Shown here piece by piece: positions 56,933 to 64,000 of a DNA stretch of 64,000 nt (position 1 is its first letter; each line of letters starts with the position of its first letter). The stretch lies in contig NZ_QYAB01000001.1 of the NCBI RefSeq assembly GCF_016758175.1, forward strand, positions 62,001-126,000, read 5' to 3'. The position numbers and the translations under genes were made by a program. Source of the DNA: Leucobacter zeae. GTDB taxonomy: Bacteria > Actinomycetota > Actinomycetes > Actinomycetales > Microbacteriaceae. Under the pieces are notes generated by a model, which was given only the letters and a program-made list of their open reading frames with translations, was not told the origin of the DNA and made no database searches.

Positions 56933-57901
56933 ATGTCAGAGCAGCGACGTCCTGATGATGTGCTGGCGATGGGCCGGCTCGGAGTCGATGTCTACCCGCA
57001 CCAGATGGGCCCCCTCGAAGACGTGTCGAGCTTCGGCAAGTTCCTCGGCGGCAGCGCCGCGAACGTGTCGGTGGCTGCGGCGAAGTACGGCCGCGCGAGC
57101 GCCCTGATCTCGCGCGTCGGCGACGACCCGTTCGGCCGCTACCTGCTCCGCGAGCTCGCGCGCCTGGGCGTCGACCCGCGCGCGGTGGGCACCGATGCGC
57201 GGTACCCGACGCCGGTGACGTTCTGCGAGATCTTCCCTCCCGACGACTTCCCGCTCTACTTCTACCGCAAGCCGCACGCACCGGATCTGCAGATCGAGGC
57301 GGAGGACCTGGACCTCGACGCGGTGCGCGACGCCCGCATCTTCTGGTTCACGCTCACCGGCCTGAGCGAGGAGCCGAGCCGGTCCGCGCACCACGCGGCG
57401 CTCGAGGCGCGCGGGCGCCGGGAGCACACCGTCTTCGACCTCGACTACCGGCCCATGTTCTGGGAGCGCACGGACGAGGCGTCGGCGCAGGCCGCTCTCG
57501 GGCTCGCCCACGCCACGGTGGCCGTGGGCAACCGCGAGGAGTGCGAGGTCGCCGTCGGCGAGACCGAGCCGGACCGGGCCGCCGACGCGCTGCTCGAGCG
57601 CGGCATCGAGCTCGCGATCGTCAAGCAGGGCCCCAAGGGCGTGCTGGCGAAGACCCGCGACGAGCGGGTCGAGGTCGCGCCGCACTTCGTCGACGTGGTC
57701 AACGGCCTCGGCTCGGGCGATGCCTTCGGCGGCGCGCTCTGCCACGGCCTCCTCGCGGGCTGGGACCTCGAGCGGATCCTGCGATTCGCGAACGTGGCCG
57801 GCGCCATCGTGGCGACCCGCCTCGAATGCTCGACCGCGATGCCGGACGCCGCAGAGGTCGACGGCGTGCTCGCCGGCGGCCCGATCCCGAAGGGGCAGTG
57901 A
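56933..57901 (+). CDS. iolC: 5-dehydro-2-deoxygluconokinase
   Basis: PfkB-family kinase phosphorylating 2-deoxy-5-keto-gluconate in myo-inositol breakdown; 322 residues. Sugar-binding GKFLGGSAANVSVAAAKYG, RVGDDPFGRY, and the ATP/catalytic motif NGLGSGDAFGGAL with the base Asp. GAGAGGCGAG precedes the ATG. It heads the catabolic operon. Confidence 0.92.
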   Translation: MSEQRRPDDVLAMGRLGVDVYPHQMGPLEDVSSFGKFLGGSAANVSVAAAKYGRASALISRVGDDPFGRYLLRELARLGVDPRAVGTDARYPTPVTFCEIFPPDDFPLYFYRKPHAPDLQIEAEDLDLDAVRDARIFWFTLTGLSEEPSRSAHHAALEARGRREHTVFDLDYRPMFWERTDEASAQAALGLAHATVAVGNREECEVAVGETEPDRAADALLERGIELAIVKQGPKGVLAKTRDERVEVAPHFVDVVNGLGSGDAFGGALCHGLLAGWDLERILRFANVAGAIVATRLECSTAMPDAAEVDGVLAGGPIPKGQ

Positions 57902-57902
57902 G

Positions 57903-58784
57903 ATGACGCTCGACTTCCAGGCGCTGCGCGATCTGCGCGCGGCGGATCCGGCGGCGATCGGCCGCGCGCTCGCCGAGCGCCGCCGCCGCGACGTGATCCG
58001 GGGCGACGGCAGGCTCTTCATCGTGGCCGCGGATCACCCGGCCCGCGGTGCGCTCGCCGTCGGCGACCGTCCGACCGCGATGGCGGATCGTCTCGAACTG
58101 CTCGAGCGCATGGCGCTCGCGCTGTCGCGCCCTGGAGTGGACGGCGTGCTCGGCACGCCGGACATCATCGACGACCTCGCGGCGCTCGGCCTGCTCGAGG
58201 ACAAGATCGTCGTCGGATCCATGAACCGCGGAGGGCTGCGCGGCGCGTCGTTCGAACTCGACGACCGCTACACCGCGTACGACGTCCCGGCCATGGTGCG
58301 CCAGGGGATCGACTTCGCGAAGACGCTCATCCGCGTCGACCTCGACGACGCAGGCACGGCGTCCACCCTCGAGGCCACGGCTCGCGCGGTCGACGCCGCG
58401 GCCGCCGCAGGGCTTCCGATCATGCTCGAGCCCTTCATGAGCAGCCGGGCGGGCGGGCGGGTCGTGAACGACCTCAGCGCCGACGCGGTGATCCTCTCGA
58501 CGGCCATCGCCTCCGGGCTCGGCAACTCCAGCGCGTACACCTGGATGAAGCTGCCCGTCGTGCCCGACATGGAGCGCGTCATGGCCGCCACGACCATGCC
58601 GACCCTGCTGCTCGGGGGCGACAACGGCGGAGATCCCGACGAGACGTTCGCGGCGTGGGAGGCCGCGCTCGCCCTGCCCGGCGTCCGCGGGCTCACCGTC
58701 GGCCGCACCCTCCTCTACCCGCCCGACGGCGATGTCGCCTCGGCCGTCGACACGGCGGCGCGCCTCGTCCACCATGGACTCTAG
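57903..58784 (+). CDS. Cgl0159-family (beta/alpha)8 aldolase-like protein
   Basis: 293 residues of the DeoC/LacD-like barrel fold, known as the Cgl0159 family from Corynebacterium inositol clusters. Visible motifs: RLFIVAADHPARGAL, GVLGTPDIIDDL, VGSMNRGGLRGASFELDDRYTAYD, the probable Schiff-base region KTLIRVDLDD, and LLLGGDNGGDP. The likely role is aldol cleavage of 2-deoxy-5-keto-gluconate-6-phosphate, the step IolJ carries out in Bacillus, since no IolJ is present; this is inference. It starts one base after iolC stops (ATG 57903). Confidence 0.85.
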   Translation: MTLDFQALRDLRAADPAAIGRALAERRRRDVIRGDGRLFIVAADHPARGALAVGDRPTAMADRLELLERMALALSRPGVDGVLGTPDIIDDLAALGLLEDKIVVGSMNRGGLRGASFELDDRYTAYDVPAMVRQGIDFAKTLIRVDLDDAGTASTLEATARAVDAAAAAGLPIMLEPFMSSRAGGRVVNDLSADAVILSTAIASGLGNSSAYTWMKLPVVPDMERVMAATTMPTLLLGGDNGGDPDETFAAWEAALALPGVRGLTVGRTLLYPPDGDVASAVDTAARLVHHGL

Positions 58785-58889
58785 GGAATCCGTCGCCCGC
58801 CGCCCCGCACCCGCACGCGGGGCCCGACCGCACACACCCGGATCCTGCACGCCGCGCCGCGGCCGCAGATCGATGCAGAAGGAGCACTC

Positions 58890-60407
58890 ATGACCACCGA
58901 ACTCCCCGTGATCCCCCACTGGATCGACGGCGCGCGCACCGCGTCGACGAGCGGCAGGACCGCCCCCGTCTACAACCCCGCGACCGGTCGGGTCGTCCGC
59001 GAGGTCGCCCTCGCGGACCAGGCCGAGATCGACGCGGCGATCGCGAGCGCGCAGGCCGGATTCGAGACGTGGAGCGCGCTGTCGATCGCGCGACGCCAGT
59101 CCGTGATCTTCAAGTTCCGCGAACTGCTCGTCGCGCGCAAGCCCGAGCTCGCCGCGATCGTGACCGAGGAGCACGGCAAGGTGCTGTCGGACGCGATGGG
59201 CGAGATCGCCCGCGGCCAGGAGGTCGTCGAGCTCGCGACCGGCTTCCCCCACCTCATCAAGGGCGGCTTCTCGGAGAACGTCTCGACCGGCATCGACGTC
59301 TACACCCTCAAGCAGCCGCTGGGCGTCGTCGGGGTCATCTCCCCCTTCAACTTCCCGGTGATGGTGCCGATGTGGTTCTTCCCCATCGCGATCGCCGCGG
59401 GCAACGCCGTGATCCTCAAGCCGTCGGAGAAGGATCCCTCCGCCGCGATCTGGATGGCCGAGCTGTGGAAGGAGGCGGGTCTGCCCGACGGCGTCTTCAC
59501 CGTGCTCAACGGCGACAAGCTCGCCGTCGACGGCCTGCTGCACGCGCCCGAGGTGCAGTCCATCTCGTTCGTCGGATCGACCCCGATCGCGCAGTACATC
59601 TACGAGACCGCAGCCAAGAACGGCAAGCGCGTGCAGGCGCTGGGCGGTGCGAAGAACCACATGCTGGTGCTGCCCGACGCCGACCTCGACCTCGTCGCCG
59701 ACCAGGCCATCAACGCCGGCTACGGCGCCGCCGGCGAGCGCTGCATGGCGCTGTCGGTCGTGCTGGCCGTCGAGCCCGTCGCCGATGAGCTCGTCGCCAA
59801 GATCGAGGCGCGCATCGCCGATCTGCGCGTCGGCAACGGCGCGGGCGGCGAGGACGGCGAGCCCGACCTCGGCCCGCTCATCACCGGGGCGCACCGCGAC
59901 AAGGTGAAGGGCTACGTCGACATCGCCGAGGCCGACGGCGGACGCATCGTGGTCGACGGCCGCGACTACCGGGTCGACGGGCACGAGGACGGGTTCTTCT
60001 TCGGCCCCACGCTGATCGACCACCTCTCGCTCGACTCGCGCGCCTACACCGAGGAGATCTTCGGGCCGGTGCTGCAGGTCGTGCGCGTGCAGACGTTCGA
60101 TGAGGGCGTGCAGCTCATCAACTCGGGCCAGTTCGGCAACGGCACCGCGATCTTCACGAACGACGGAGGTGCTGCCCGCCGCTTCCAGCATGAGATCCAC
60201 GTGGGCATGGTCGGCATCAACGTGCCGATCCCGGTGCCGGTCGCGTACCACTCGTTCGGCGGCTGGAAGGCCTCGCTGTTCGGCGACGCGAAGGCGTACG
60301 GAGTGCAGGGCTTCGACTTCTTCACGCGCGAGAAGGCGATCACGAGCCGCTGGCTCGATCCGGCCACGCACGGCGGGATCAACCTCGGCTTCCCCCAGAA
60401 CGACTAG
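58890..60407 (+). CDS. mmsA: CoA-acylating methylmalonate-semialdehyde dehydrogenase
   Basis: ALDH-family enzyme (IolA/MmsA), 505 residues, converting malonate semialdehyde to acetyl-CoA and CO2 at the end of inositol breakdown. The catalytic Cys is in GYGAAGERCMALSVVLA; SPFNFPVMVPMWFFPIAIAAGN and SFVGSTPIAQYIYETAA are family markers. AGAAGGAGC precedes the ATG. Confidence 0.94.
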   Translation: MTTELPVIPHWIDGARTASTSGRTAPVYNPATGRVVREVALADQAEIDAAIASAQAGFETWSALSIARRQSVIFKFRELLVARKPELAAIVTEEHGKVLSDAMGEIARGQEVVELATGFPHLIKGGFSENVSTGIDVYTLKQPLGVVGVISPFNFPVMVPMWFFPIAIAAGNAVILKPSEKDPSAAIWMAELWKEAGLPDGVFTVLNGDKLAVDGLLHAPEVQSISFVGSTPIAQYIYETAAKNGKRVQALGGAKNHMLVLPDADLDLVADQAINAGYGAAGERCMALSVVLAVEPVADELVAKIEARIADLRVGNGAGGEDGEPDLGPLITGAHRDKVKGYVDIAEADGGRIVVDGRDYRVDGHEDGFFFGPTLIDHLSLDSRAYTEEIFGPVLQVVRVQTFDEGVQLINSGQFGNGTAIFTNDGGAARRFQHEIHVGMVGINVPIPVPVAYHSFGGWKASLFGDAKAYGVQGFDFFTREKAITSRWLDPATHGGINLGFPQND

Positions 60408-60421
60408 CGCTCGTCGCAGCC

Positions 60422-60455
60422 CGTCATCCTGCGCGAGGAACGAGTCGCAGGATCC
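60422..60455. repeat. REP-like palindromic element, copy 1
   Basis: CGTCATCCTGCGCGAG followed by a loop and GTCGCAGGATCC, between mmsA and iolB. An 8-bp central pairing (ATCCTGCG/CGCAGGAT). The left arm is identical to the complement of the right arm of copy 2 at 61423. Confidence 0.65.
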
Positions 60456-60483
60456 GCACCACGAGACACACCGAGAGGACAAC

Positions 60484-61419
60484 ATGATGGAGCAGGCCGC
60501 ACGCTGGTTCCACCGCAGAGGAGAGCTCGCCGAGGGCGGTTGGGAGACCGTCGTCGACGACCGAACGCCCGGGTGGGAGCACACCGGGATCCGCGTCGCC
60601 CGCCTCGCGCCGGGCGAGTCGCTCGCGCTCGAGGGCACGGGCGTCGAGCGGCTGGTCGTCCCGCTCTCGGGCTCGTTCTCGGTGGCGCACGCCGAGGCGG
60701 GCGTCGAGACCACCACCGAGCTCGCAGGGCGCGACTCGGTATTCGCGGGGCGCACCGACATGCTCTACCTCTCCGCGGCGGCGACCGGCACGGTCACCGC
60801 GACGGGGGACGGCGGGTCGGGATCCGGCGAGAGCCGCTTCCTCGTCGCGACGTCCCCGACGGACGTCGTACGGCCGACCCGCTACCTCGCGGTCGACGAG
60901 ATCCCGGTCGAGCTCCGCGGCGCGGGTGCCTCGAGCCGGCAGGTGCACAACTTCGGACGCAAGGAGGTGCTCGACGCGGCGCGATTCATCGTCGTCGAGG
61001 TCATCACCCCGGCCGAGAACTGGTCCTCGTATCCGCCGCACAAGCACGACGAGCACGCCCCCGGCCATGAGTCCCAGCTCGAGGAGATCTACTACTTCGA
61101 GGTCGCACCCGTGCGGGAGGCGCCCGCGGGCGTCGATCCCGAGCAGGCGTTCGGCATGTTCAGCTCGTACTCCTCGCCGGCCGGGCCCCTCGAGATCGAC
61201 GCGCAGGTGAGGACCGGCGACGTCGCCCTCGTGCCCTACGGCTACCACGGGCCCGCGGTCGCCGCCCCGGGCTACGACATGTACTACCTCAACGTCATGG
61301 CGGGGCCGGACCCGGATCGCAGCTGGCTCATCAGCGACGACCCGGCGCACGGCTGGGTGCGCGACACCTGGGAGGGGCAGCAGCTGGATCCCCGCCTGCC
61401 CTTCGGGCCGGAACGCTAG
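60484..61419 (+). CDS. iolB: 5-deoxy-glucuronate isomerase
   Basis: Cupin enzyme that isomerises 5-deoxy-glucuronate to 2-deoxy-5-keto-gluconate; 311 residues. The metal-site residues lie in SSYPPHKHDEHAPGHESQLEEIYYFE, and later VPYGYHGPAVAAPGYDMYYLNVMAG. GAGAGGA precedes two adjacent ATG codons. Confidence 0.93.
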   Translation: MMEQAARWFHRRGELAEGGWETVVDDRTPGWEHTGIRVARLAPGESLALEGTGVERLVVPLSGSFSVAHAEAGVETTTELAGRDSVFAGRTDMLYLSAAATGTVTATGDGGSGSGESRFLVATSPTDVVRPTRYLAVDEIPVELRGAGASSRQVHNFGRKEVLDAARFIVVEVITPAENWSSYPPHKHDEHAPGHESQLEEIYYFEVAPVREAPAGVDPEQAFGMFSSYSSPAGPLEIDAQVRTGDVALVPYGYHGPAVAAPGYDMYYLNVMAGPDPDRSWLISDDPAHGWVRDTWEGQQLDPRLPFGPER

Positions 61420-61422
61420 ACC

Positions 61423-61454
61423 CGTCATGCCGCGCGAGCTCGCGCAGGATGACG
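61423..61454. repeat. REP-like palindromic element, copy 2
   Basis: A 32-bp inverted repeat, CGTCATGCCGCGCGAG / CTCGCGCAGGATGACG, 14 of 16 bases paired, between iolB and iolD. Confidence 0.7.
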
Positions 61455-61479
61455 AGAACCAACCTTGAACGGAGACCCG

Positions 61480-63405
61480 ATGACCACCCGCCGCATGACC
61501 GTCAGCCAGGCGCTCGTCGAATTCCTGGCGAACCAGTGGACCGTGGATCGCGCGGCCGACGGCACGGAGATCCGGGAGCGCACGATCCCGGGCGTCTTCG
61601 GCATCTTCGGCCACGGCAACGTGGCCGGCGTCGGCCAGGCGCTGAAGCAGTTGCACGAGCAGCGCCCCGAGCTGATGCCCTACTACCAGGCCCGCAACGA
61701 GCAGGCGATGGTGCACCAGTCGGTCGGGTACGCGCGCATGCACCGCCGCCGCGGCACTTACGCGTCGGCGGCGTCCGTCGGCCCCGGCGCGGCGAACATG
61801 CTCACCGGCGCGGCGCTCGCCACCACGAACCGCCTCCCGGCACTGCTGCTCGCCAGCGATACCTTCGCCACGCGCGTCGCGGACCCCGTGCTGCAGCAGC
61901 TCGAGCAGCCGCACGACATCGGGCTCACCGTGAACGACGCCTTCCGCCCCGTCTCGCGGTTCTTCGACCGGGTGCAGCGGCCCGAGCAGCTCTTCTCGAT
62001 CGCGCTCGCCGCGATGCGGGTGCTCACCGACCCCGCCGAGACGGGGGCGGTCACGATCGCGCTGCCCGAGGACGTGCAGGCCGAGGCCATGGACGTGCCC
62101 GAGGAGTTCCTCCAGCCGCGCGAGTGGCGGATCCGCCGACCCCGGCCCGAGCGGGACGCGCTCGCCGCCGCGATTGCGGCGATCCGCGGGGCCGAGCGGC
62201 CCGTCATCGTCGCCGGAGGCGGTGTGCTCTACTCCGAGGCGGAGCAGCAGCTGCGCGCGTTCGTCGAGGCCACGGGGATCCCCGTCGGATCCTCGCAGGC
62301 CGGAGGCGGCGTGCTCGACTGGGATCACCCGCAGTACCTCGGCGGGGTCGGCGCGACCGGCACCCTGGCCGCCAACCGCCTCGCCGCCGAGGCCGACGTG
62401 GTGATCGGGATCGGCACGCGCTACAGCGACTTCACGACCGCGTCGCGCACCGCGTTCCAGAACCCGGACGTGAAGTTCGTGAACATCAACGTCGCGTCGT
62501 TCGACGCGTACAAGCACGGCACCCAGATCCCGGTGATCGCCGACGCGCGCGAGGCGCTCGTCGAGCTGTCCGAGGCGCTCGGCGACCTGCGCGTCGAAGC
62601 GGCGTACGCCGAGCGCATCGCCGCTGAGAAGGTCGAGTGGGACGGCCTCGTCGACGAGGCGTTCGCGCCGTCGGGGCTCGCGCTCCCCGGCCAGCCCGAG
62701 ATCATCGGGGCGGTGCAGTCGGCCTCGGCCCCGGAGGACGTCATCGTGCAGGCGGCCGGGTCGCTCCCCGGAGACCTGCACAAGCTGTGGCGCGTGCGCG
62801 ATCCGCTCGGGTACCACGTCGAGTACGCCTTCTCGTGCATGGGGTACGAGATCGCCGGCGGGCTCGGCGCGAAGCGCGGCCTGCTCGCGGCGGGCGACGA
62901 CCGCGACGTGATCGTGATGGTGGGCGACGGCTCGTACCTGATGCTCAACACGGAGCTCGTCACCGCCGTCGCCGAGGGGATCAAGCTCATCGTGATCCTG
63001 ATCCAGAACCACGGCTACGCCTCGATCGGGCACCTCTCCGAGACGGTCGGCTCGGAGCGCTTCGGCACCTGGTACCGGGCCTACGACGCCGAGGCGCAGA
63101 ACTTCCAGGGGGAGCGGACCCTGCCCGTCGATCTCGCGATGAACGCCCGCAGCTACGGCATGGACGTGATCGAGGTGGAGCCCGGCGCGTCGGCGATCGA
63201 CGACCTGCGGGCGGCGATCGCGACCGCGAAGGCGTCGGACCGGGCGACCTTCATCCACATCAACAGCGACCCGCTCGTCTACGCGCCGGACGGCGCCGGC
63301 TGGTGGGACGTCCCGGTGGCCGAGGTCTCGGAGATCGCTTCGACGCAGCGCGCCCGCGCGGAGTACGAGGAGCAGGTGGCCGCCCAGAAGCCGCTGCTGG
63401 GGTAG
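61480..63405 (+). CDS. iolD: 3D-(3,5/4)-trihydroxycyclohexane-1,2-dione hydrolase
   Basis: Thiamine-diphosphate enzyme that opens the ring of the inositol intermediate; 641 residues. N-terminal ThDP-binding domain (GVFGIFGHGNVAGVGQAL; YYQARNEQAMVHQSVGYAR) and the Mg/ThDP motif MVGDGSYLMLNTELVTAV to NHGYASIG. I start at ATG 61480, which has GGAG five bases upstream, instead of an in-frame TTG at 61465. Last gene of the cluster visible; iolE, iolG and transporters are missing here. Confidence 0.94.
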   Translation: MTTRRMTVSQALVEFLANQWTVDRAADGTEIRERTIPGVFGIFGHGNVAGVGQALKQLHEQRPELMPYYQARNEQAMVHQSVGYARMHRRRGTYASAASVGPGAANMLTGAALATTNRLPALLLASDTFATRVADPVLQQLEQPHDIGLTVNDAFRPVSRFFDRVQRPEQLFSIALAAMRVLTDPAETGAVTIALPEDVQAEAMDVPEEFLQPREWRIRRPRPERDALAAAIAAIRGAERPVIVAGGGVLYSEAEQQLRAFVEATGIPVGSSQAGGGVLDWDHPQYLGGVGATGTLAANRLAAEADVVIGIGTRYSDFTTASRTAFQNPDVKFVNINVASFDAYKHGTQIPVIADAREALVELSEALGDLRVEAAYAERIAAEKVEWDGLVDEAFAPSGLALPGQPEIIGAVQSASAPEDVIVQAAGSLPGDLHKLWRVRDPLGYHVEYAFSCMGYEIAGGLGAKRGLLAAGDDRDVIVMVGDGSYLMLNTELVTAVAEGIKLIVILIQNHGYASIGHLSETVGSERFGTWYRAYDAEAQNFQGERTLPVDLAMNARSYGMDVIEVEPGASAIDDLRAAIATAKASDRATFIHINSDPLVYAPDGAGWWDVPVAEVSEIASTQRARAEYEEQVAAQKPLLG

Positions 63406-63426
63406 GGCGGTACTGCTCCGGCGCTG

Positions 63427-64000
63427 TTACTCCGGGGCAGACAGCCGCCGCTGGATGCGGCGATCGAGGTCTTCGAGTTCGTCGACGATATCGCTGACGA
63501 CCCAGATGCGATCGCGTTTGCGGCCCGTCACCTCGCGGATGATGCCGCGGTCTTCGAGCAGAGCGATGGCGGAATAGCCGGTGGCGGTGCGTCCACCTGC
63601 GAGTTCGACCAGATCATCGCTCGTGACGATCGGGTACTCGAGGAGGCGCTCGGCAACGCGCAACGCCGACGAGGCCGCTCGCGAGTCGATCAGCCGCTGC
63701 CACTCCTCGGGAAACATCTGCATGCGAATGAAGGTCTCGAGGGACTCTGAGGCAGAGGCGATCGCGGACCGGGAGATGACGTTGACGATGCCGTCAATAT
63801 CGCCGTCGCGGTAGCGGTTCAGTGCAGAGAAGTACTCGGTGCGCAAGGCGAAGAGACCGCTCGCGAGTGGGACCATCGCGTTCCGAGTCACTCCTCTGCG
63901 CTGGAGTACAGCTTCGATGAGTGCACGTCCGATCCGGCCGTTGCCGTCGGTGAACGGATGGATGGATTCGAACTGCGCGTGCACGATGGCCGCCTGCACG
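63427..64000 (-). CDS. Fic-domain protein, 5' part beyond window
   Basis: The C-terminal 190 residues of a Fic-family protein. The catalytic motif HPFTDGNGRIGR is intact, so AMP-transfer (or related nucleotidylation) activity is likely. Helices follow (RNAMVPLASGLFALRTEYFSALNRY) and then a winged-helix-like tail (VTSDDLVELAGGRTATGYSAIALLEDRGIIREVTGRKRDRIWVV), common in the Fic-HTH group. The inhibitory motif and true start lie beyond the right edge. It is convergent with iolD, 21 bp apart. Confidence 0.88.
   Translation of the reverse strand, partial: VQAAIVHAQFESIHPFTDGNGRIGRALIEAVLQRRGVTRNAMVPLASGLFALRTEYFSALNRYRDGDIDGIVNVISRSAIASASESLETFIRMQMFPEEWQRLIDSRAASSALRVAERLLEYPIVTSDDLVELAGGRTATGYSAIALLEDRGIIREVTGRKRDRIWVVSDIVDELEDLDRRIQRRLSAPE

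Noticed and set aside
57699-60761. Very long open frame (about 1000 codons) antisense to the Cgl0159-type and mmsA genes
   Set aside because: It has no recognisable domain and mirrors two well-supported genes; long antisense frames are expected at this G+C content.
60424-63258. About 940-codon open frame antisense to iolB and iolD
   Set aside because: Low-complexity Arg/Val/Asp composition and full overlap with genes carrying intact catalytic motifs.

Overview
The window is about 64 kb of high-G+C DNA around the chromosomal replication origin of an actinobacterium, most likely a member of the Microbacteriaceae (Leucobacter/Microbacterium-like). The evidence is the gene order rpmH-dnaA-dnaN-recF-dciA-gyrB-gyrA-DUF3566-tRNA-Ile-tRNA-Ala, the order rnpA-yidD-yidC-jag-rsmG-parA-parB, mycothiol-type genes (an MshA-like glycosyltransferase and an MshB-like deacetylase), a furA-katG pair and many leaderless-type promoters. 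Genus assignment is inference from gene content only.

Layout. 1-11.3 kb: the end of a sensor histidine kinase gene, a short-chain dehydrogenase, a giant LPXTG wall-anchored adhesin with six SdrD B-type repeats, and a divergent LuxR-type ATPase regulator separated from it by a 46-bp near-palindrome. 11.3-21.6 kb: two tRNA genes and the leftward replication block (DUF3566, gyrA, gyrB, dciA, recF, dnaN, dnaA). oriC-like DNA with DnaA boxes lies between dnaN and dnaA, and more boxes lie between dnaA and rpmH. 21.9-26.9 kb: the rightward block rpmH, rnpA, yidD, yidC, jag, rsmG, parA, parB. Six parS-type sites are spread from 1.4 to 24.3 kb, three of them inside coding sequence. 26.9-33.6 kb: an SRPBCC protein, trxA/trxB, a DUF6049 membrane protein, the CCA-adding enzyme and an MshB-like deacetylase; murJ, usually expected between trxB and the DUF6049 gene, is absent. 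33.7-38.4 kb: rpsF-ssb-rpsR-rplI, then an unusual A+T-rich, DnaA-box-rich region in front of dnaB, then two small membrane proteins. 38.5-45.9 kb: a siderophore-interacting protein, purB, a low-molecular-weight phosphatase, a four-TM holin-like protein, a large two-part membrane protein and a HisC-type aminotransferase. 46-50.4 kb: an E1alpha-E1beta-E2 2-oxoacid dehydrogenase operon and an aquaporin-family channel. 50.4-55.8 kb: katG with its upstream Fur-type regulator and a palindromic operator, a cation efflux gene and an mshA-like gene separated by a CsoR-like palindrome. 56-63.4 kb: a myo-inositol catabolic cluster (divergent GntR regulator; iolC, a Cgl0159-type aldolase-fold protein, mmsA/iolA, iolB, iolD). 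The window ends in a 5'-truncated Fic-domain gene.

How the parts fit. Strand bias flips between dnaA and rpmH, which places the origin there. ParB-parS, DnaA boxes, the initiator, the clamp, gyrase and the DciA helicase partner all lie together, and dnaB lies 14 kb to the right behind its own DnaA-box cluster. Metal and redox functions are grouped on the right (Fur/KatG, CDF, mycothiol), and the inositol cluster could link to mycothiol, whose precursor is an inositol phosphate. A recurrent promoter form, TANNNT placed 6-8 bp before the start codon, suggests that at least ten genes here give leaderless mRNAs.

Limits: all calls come from reading the sequence and from knowledge of the families; no database search or computation was run, and start codons were chosen from Shine-Dalgarno and -10 spacing.
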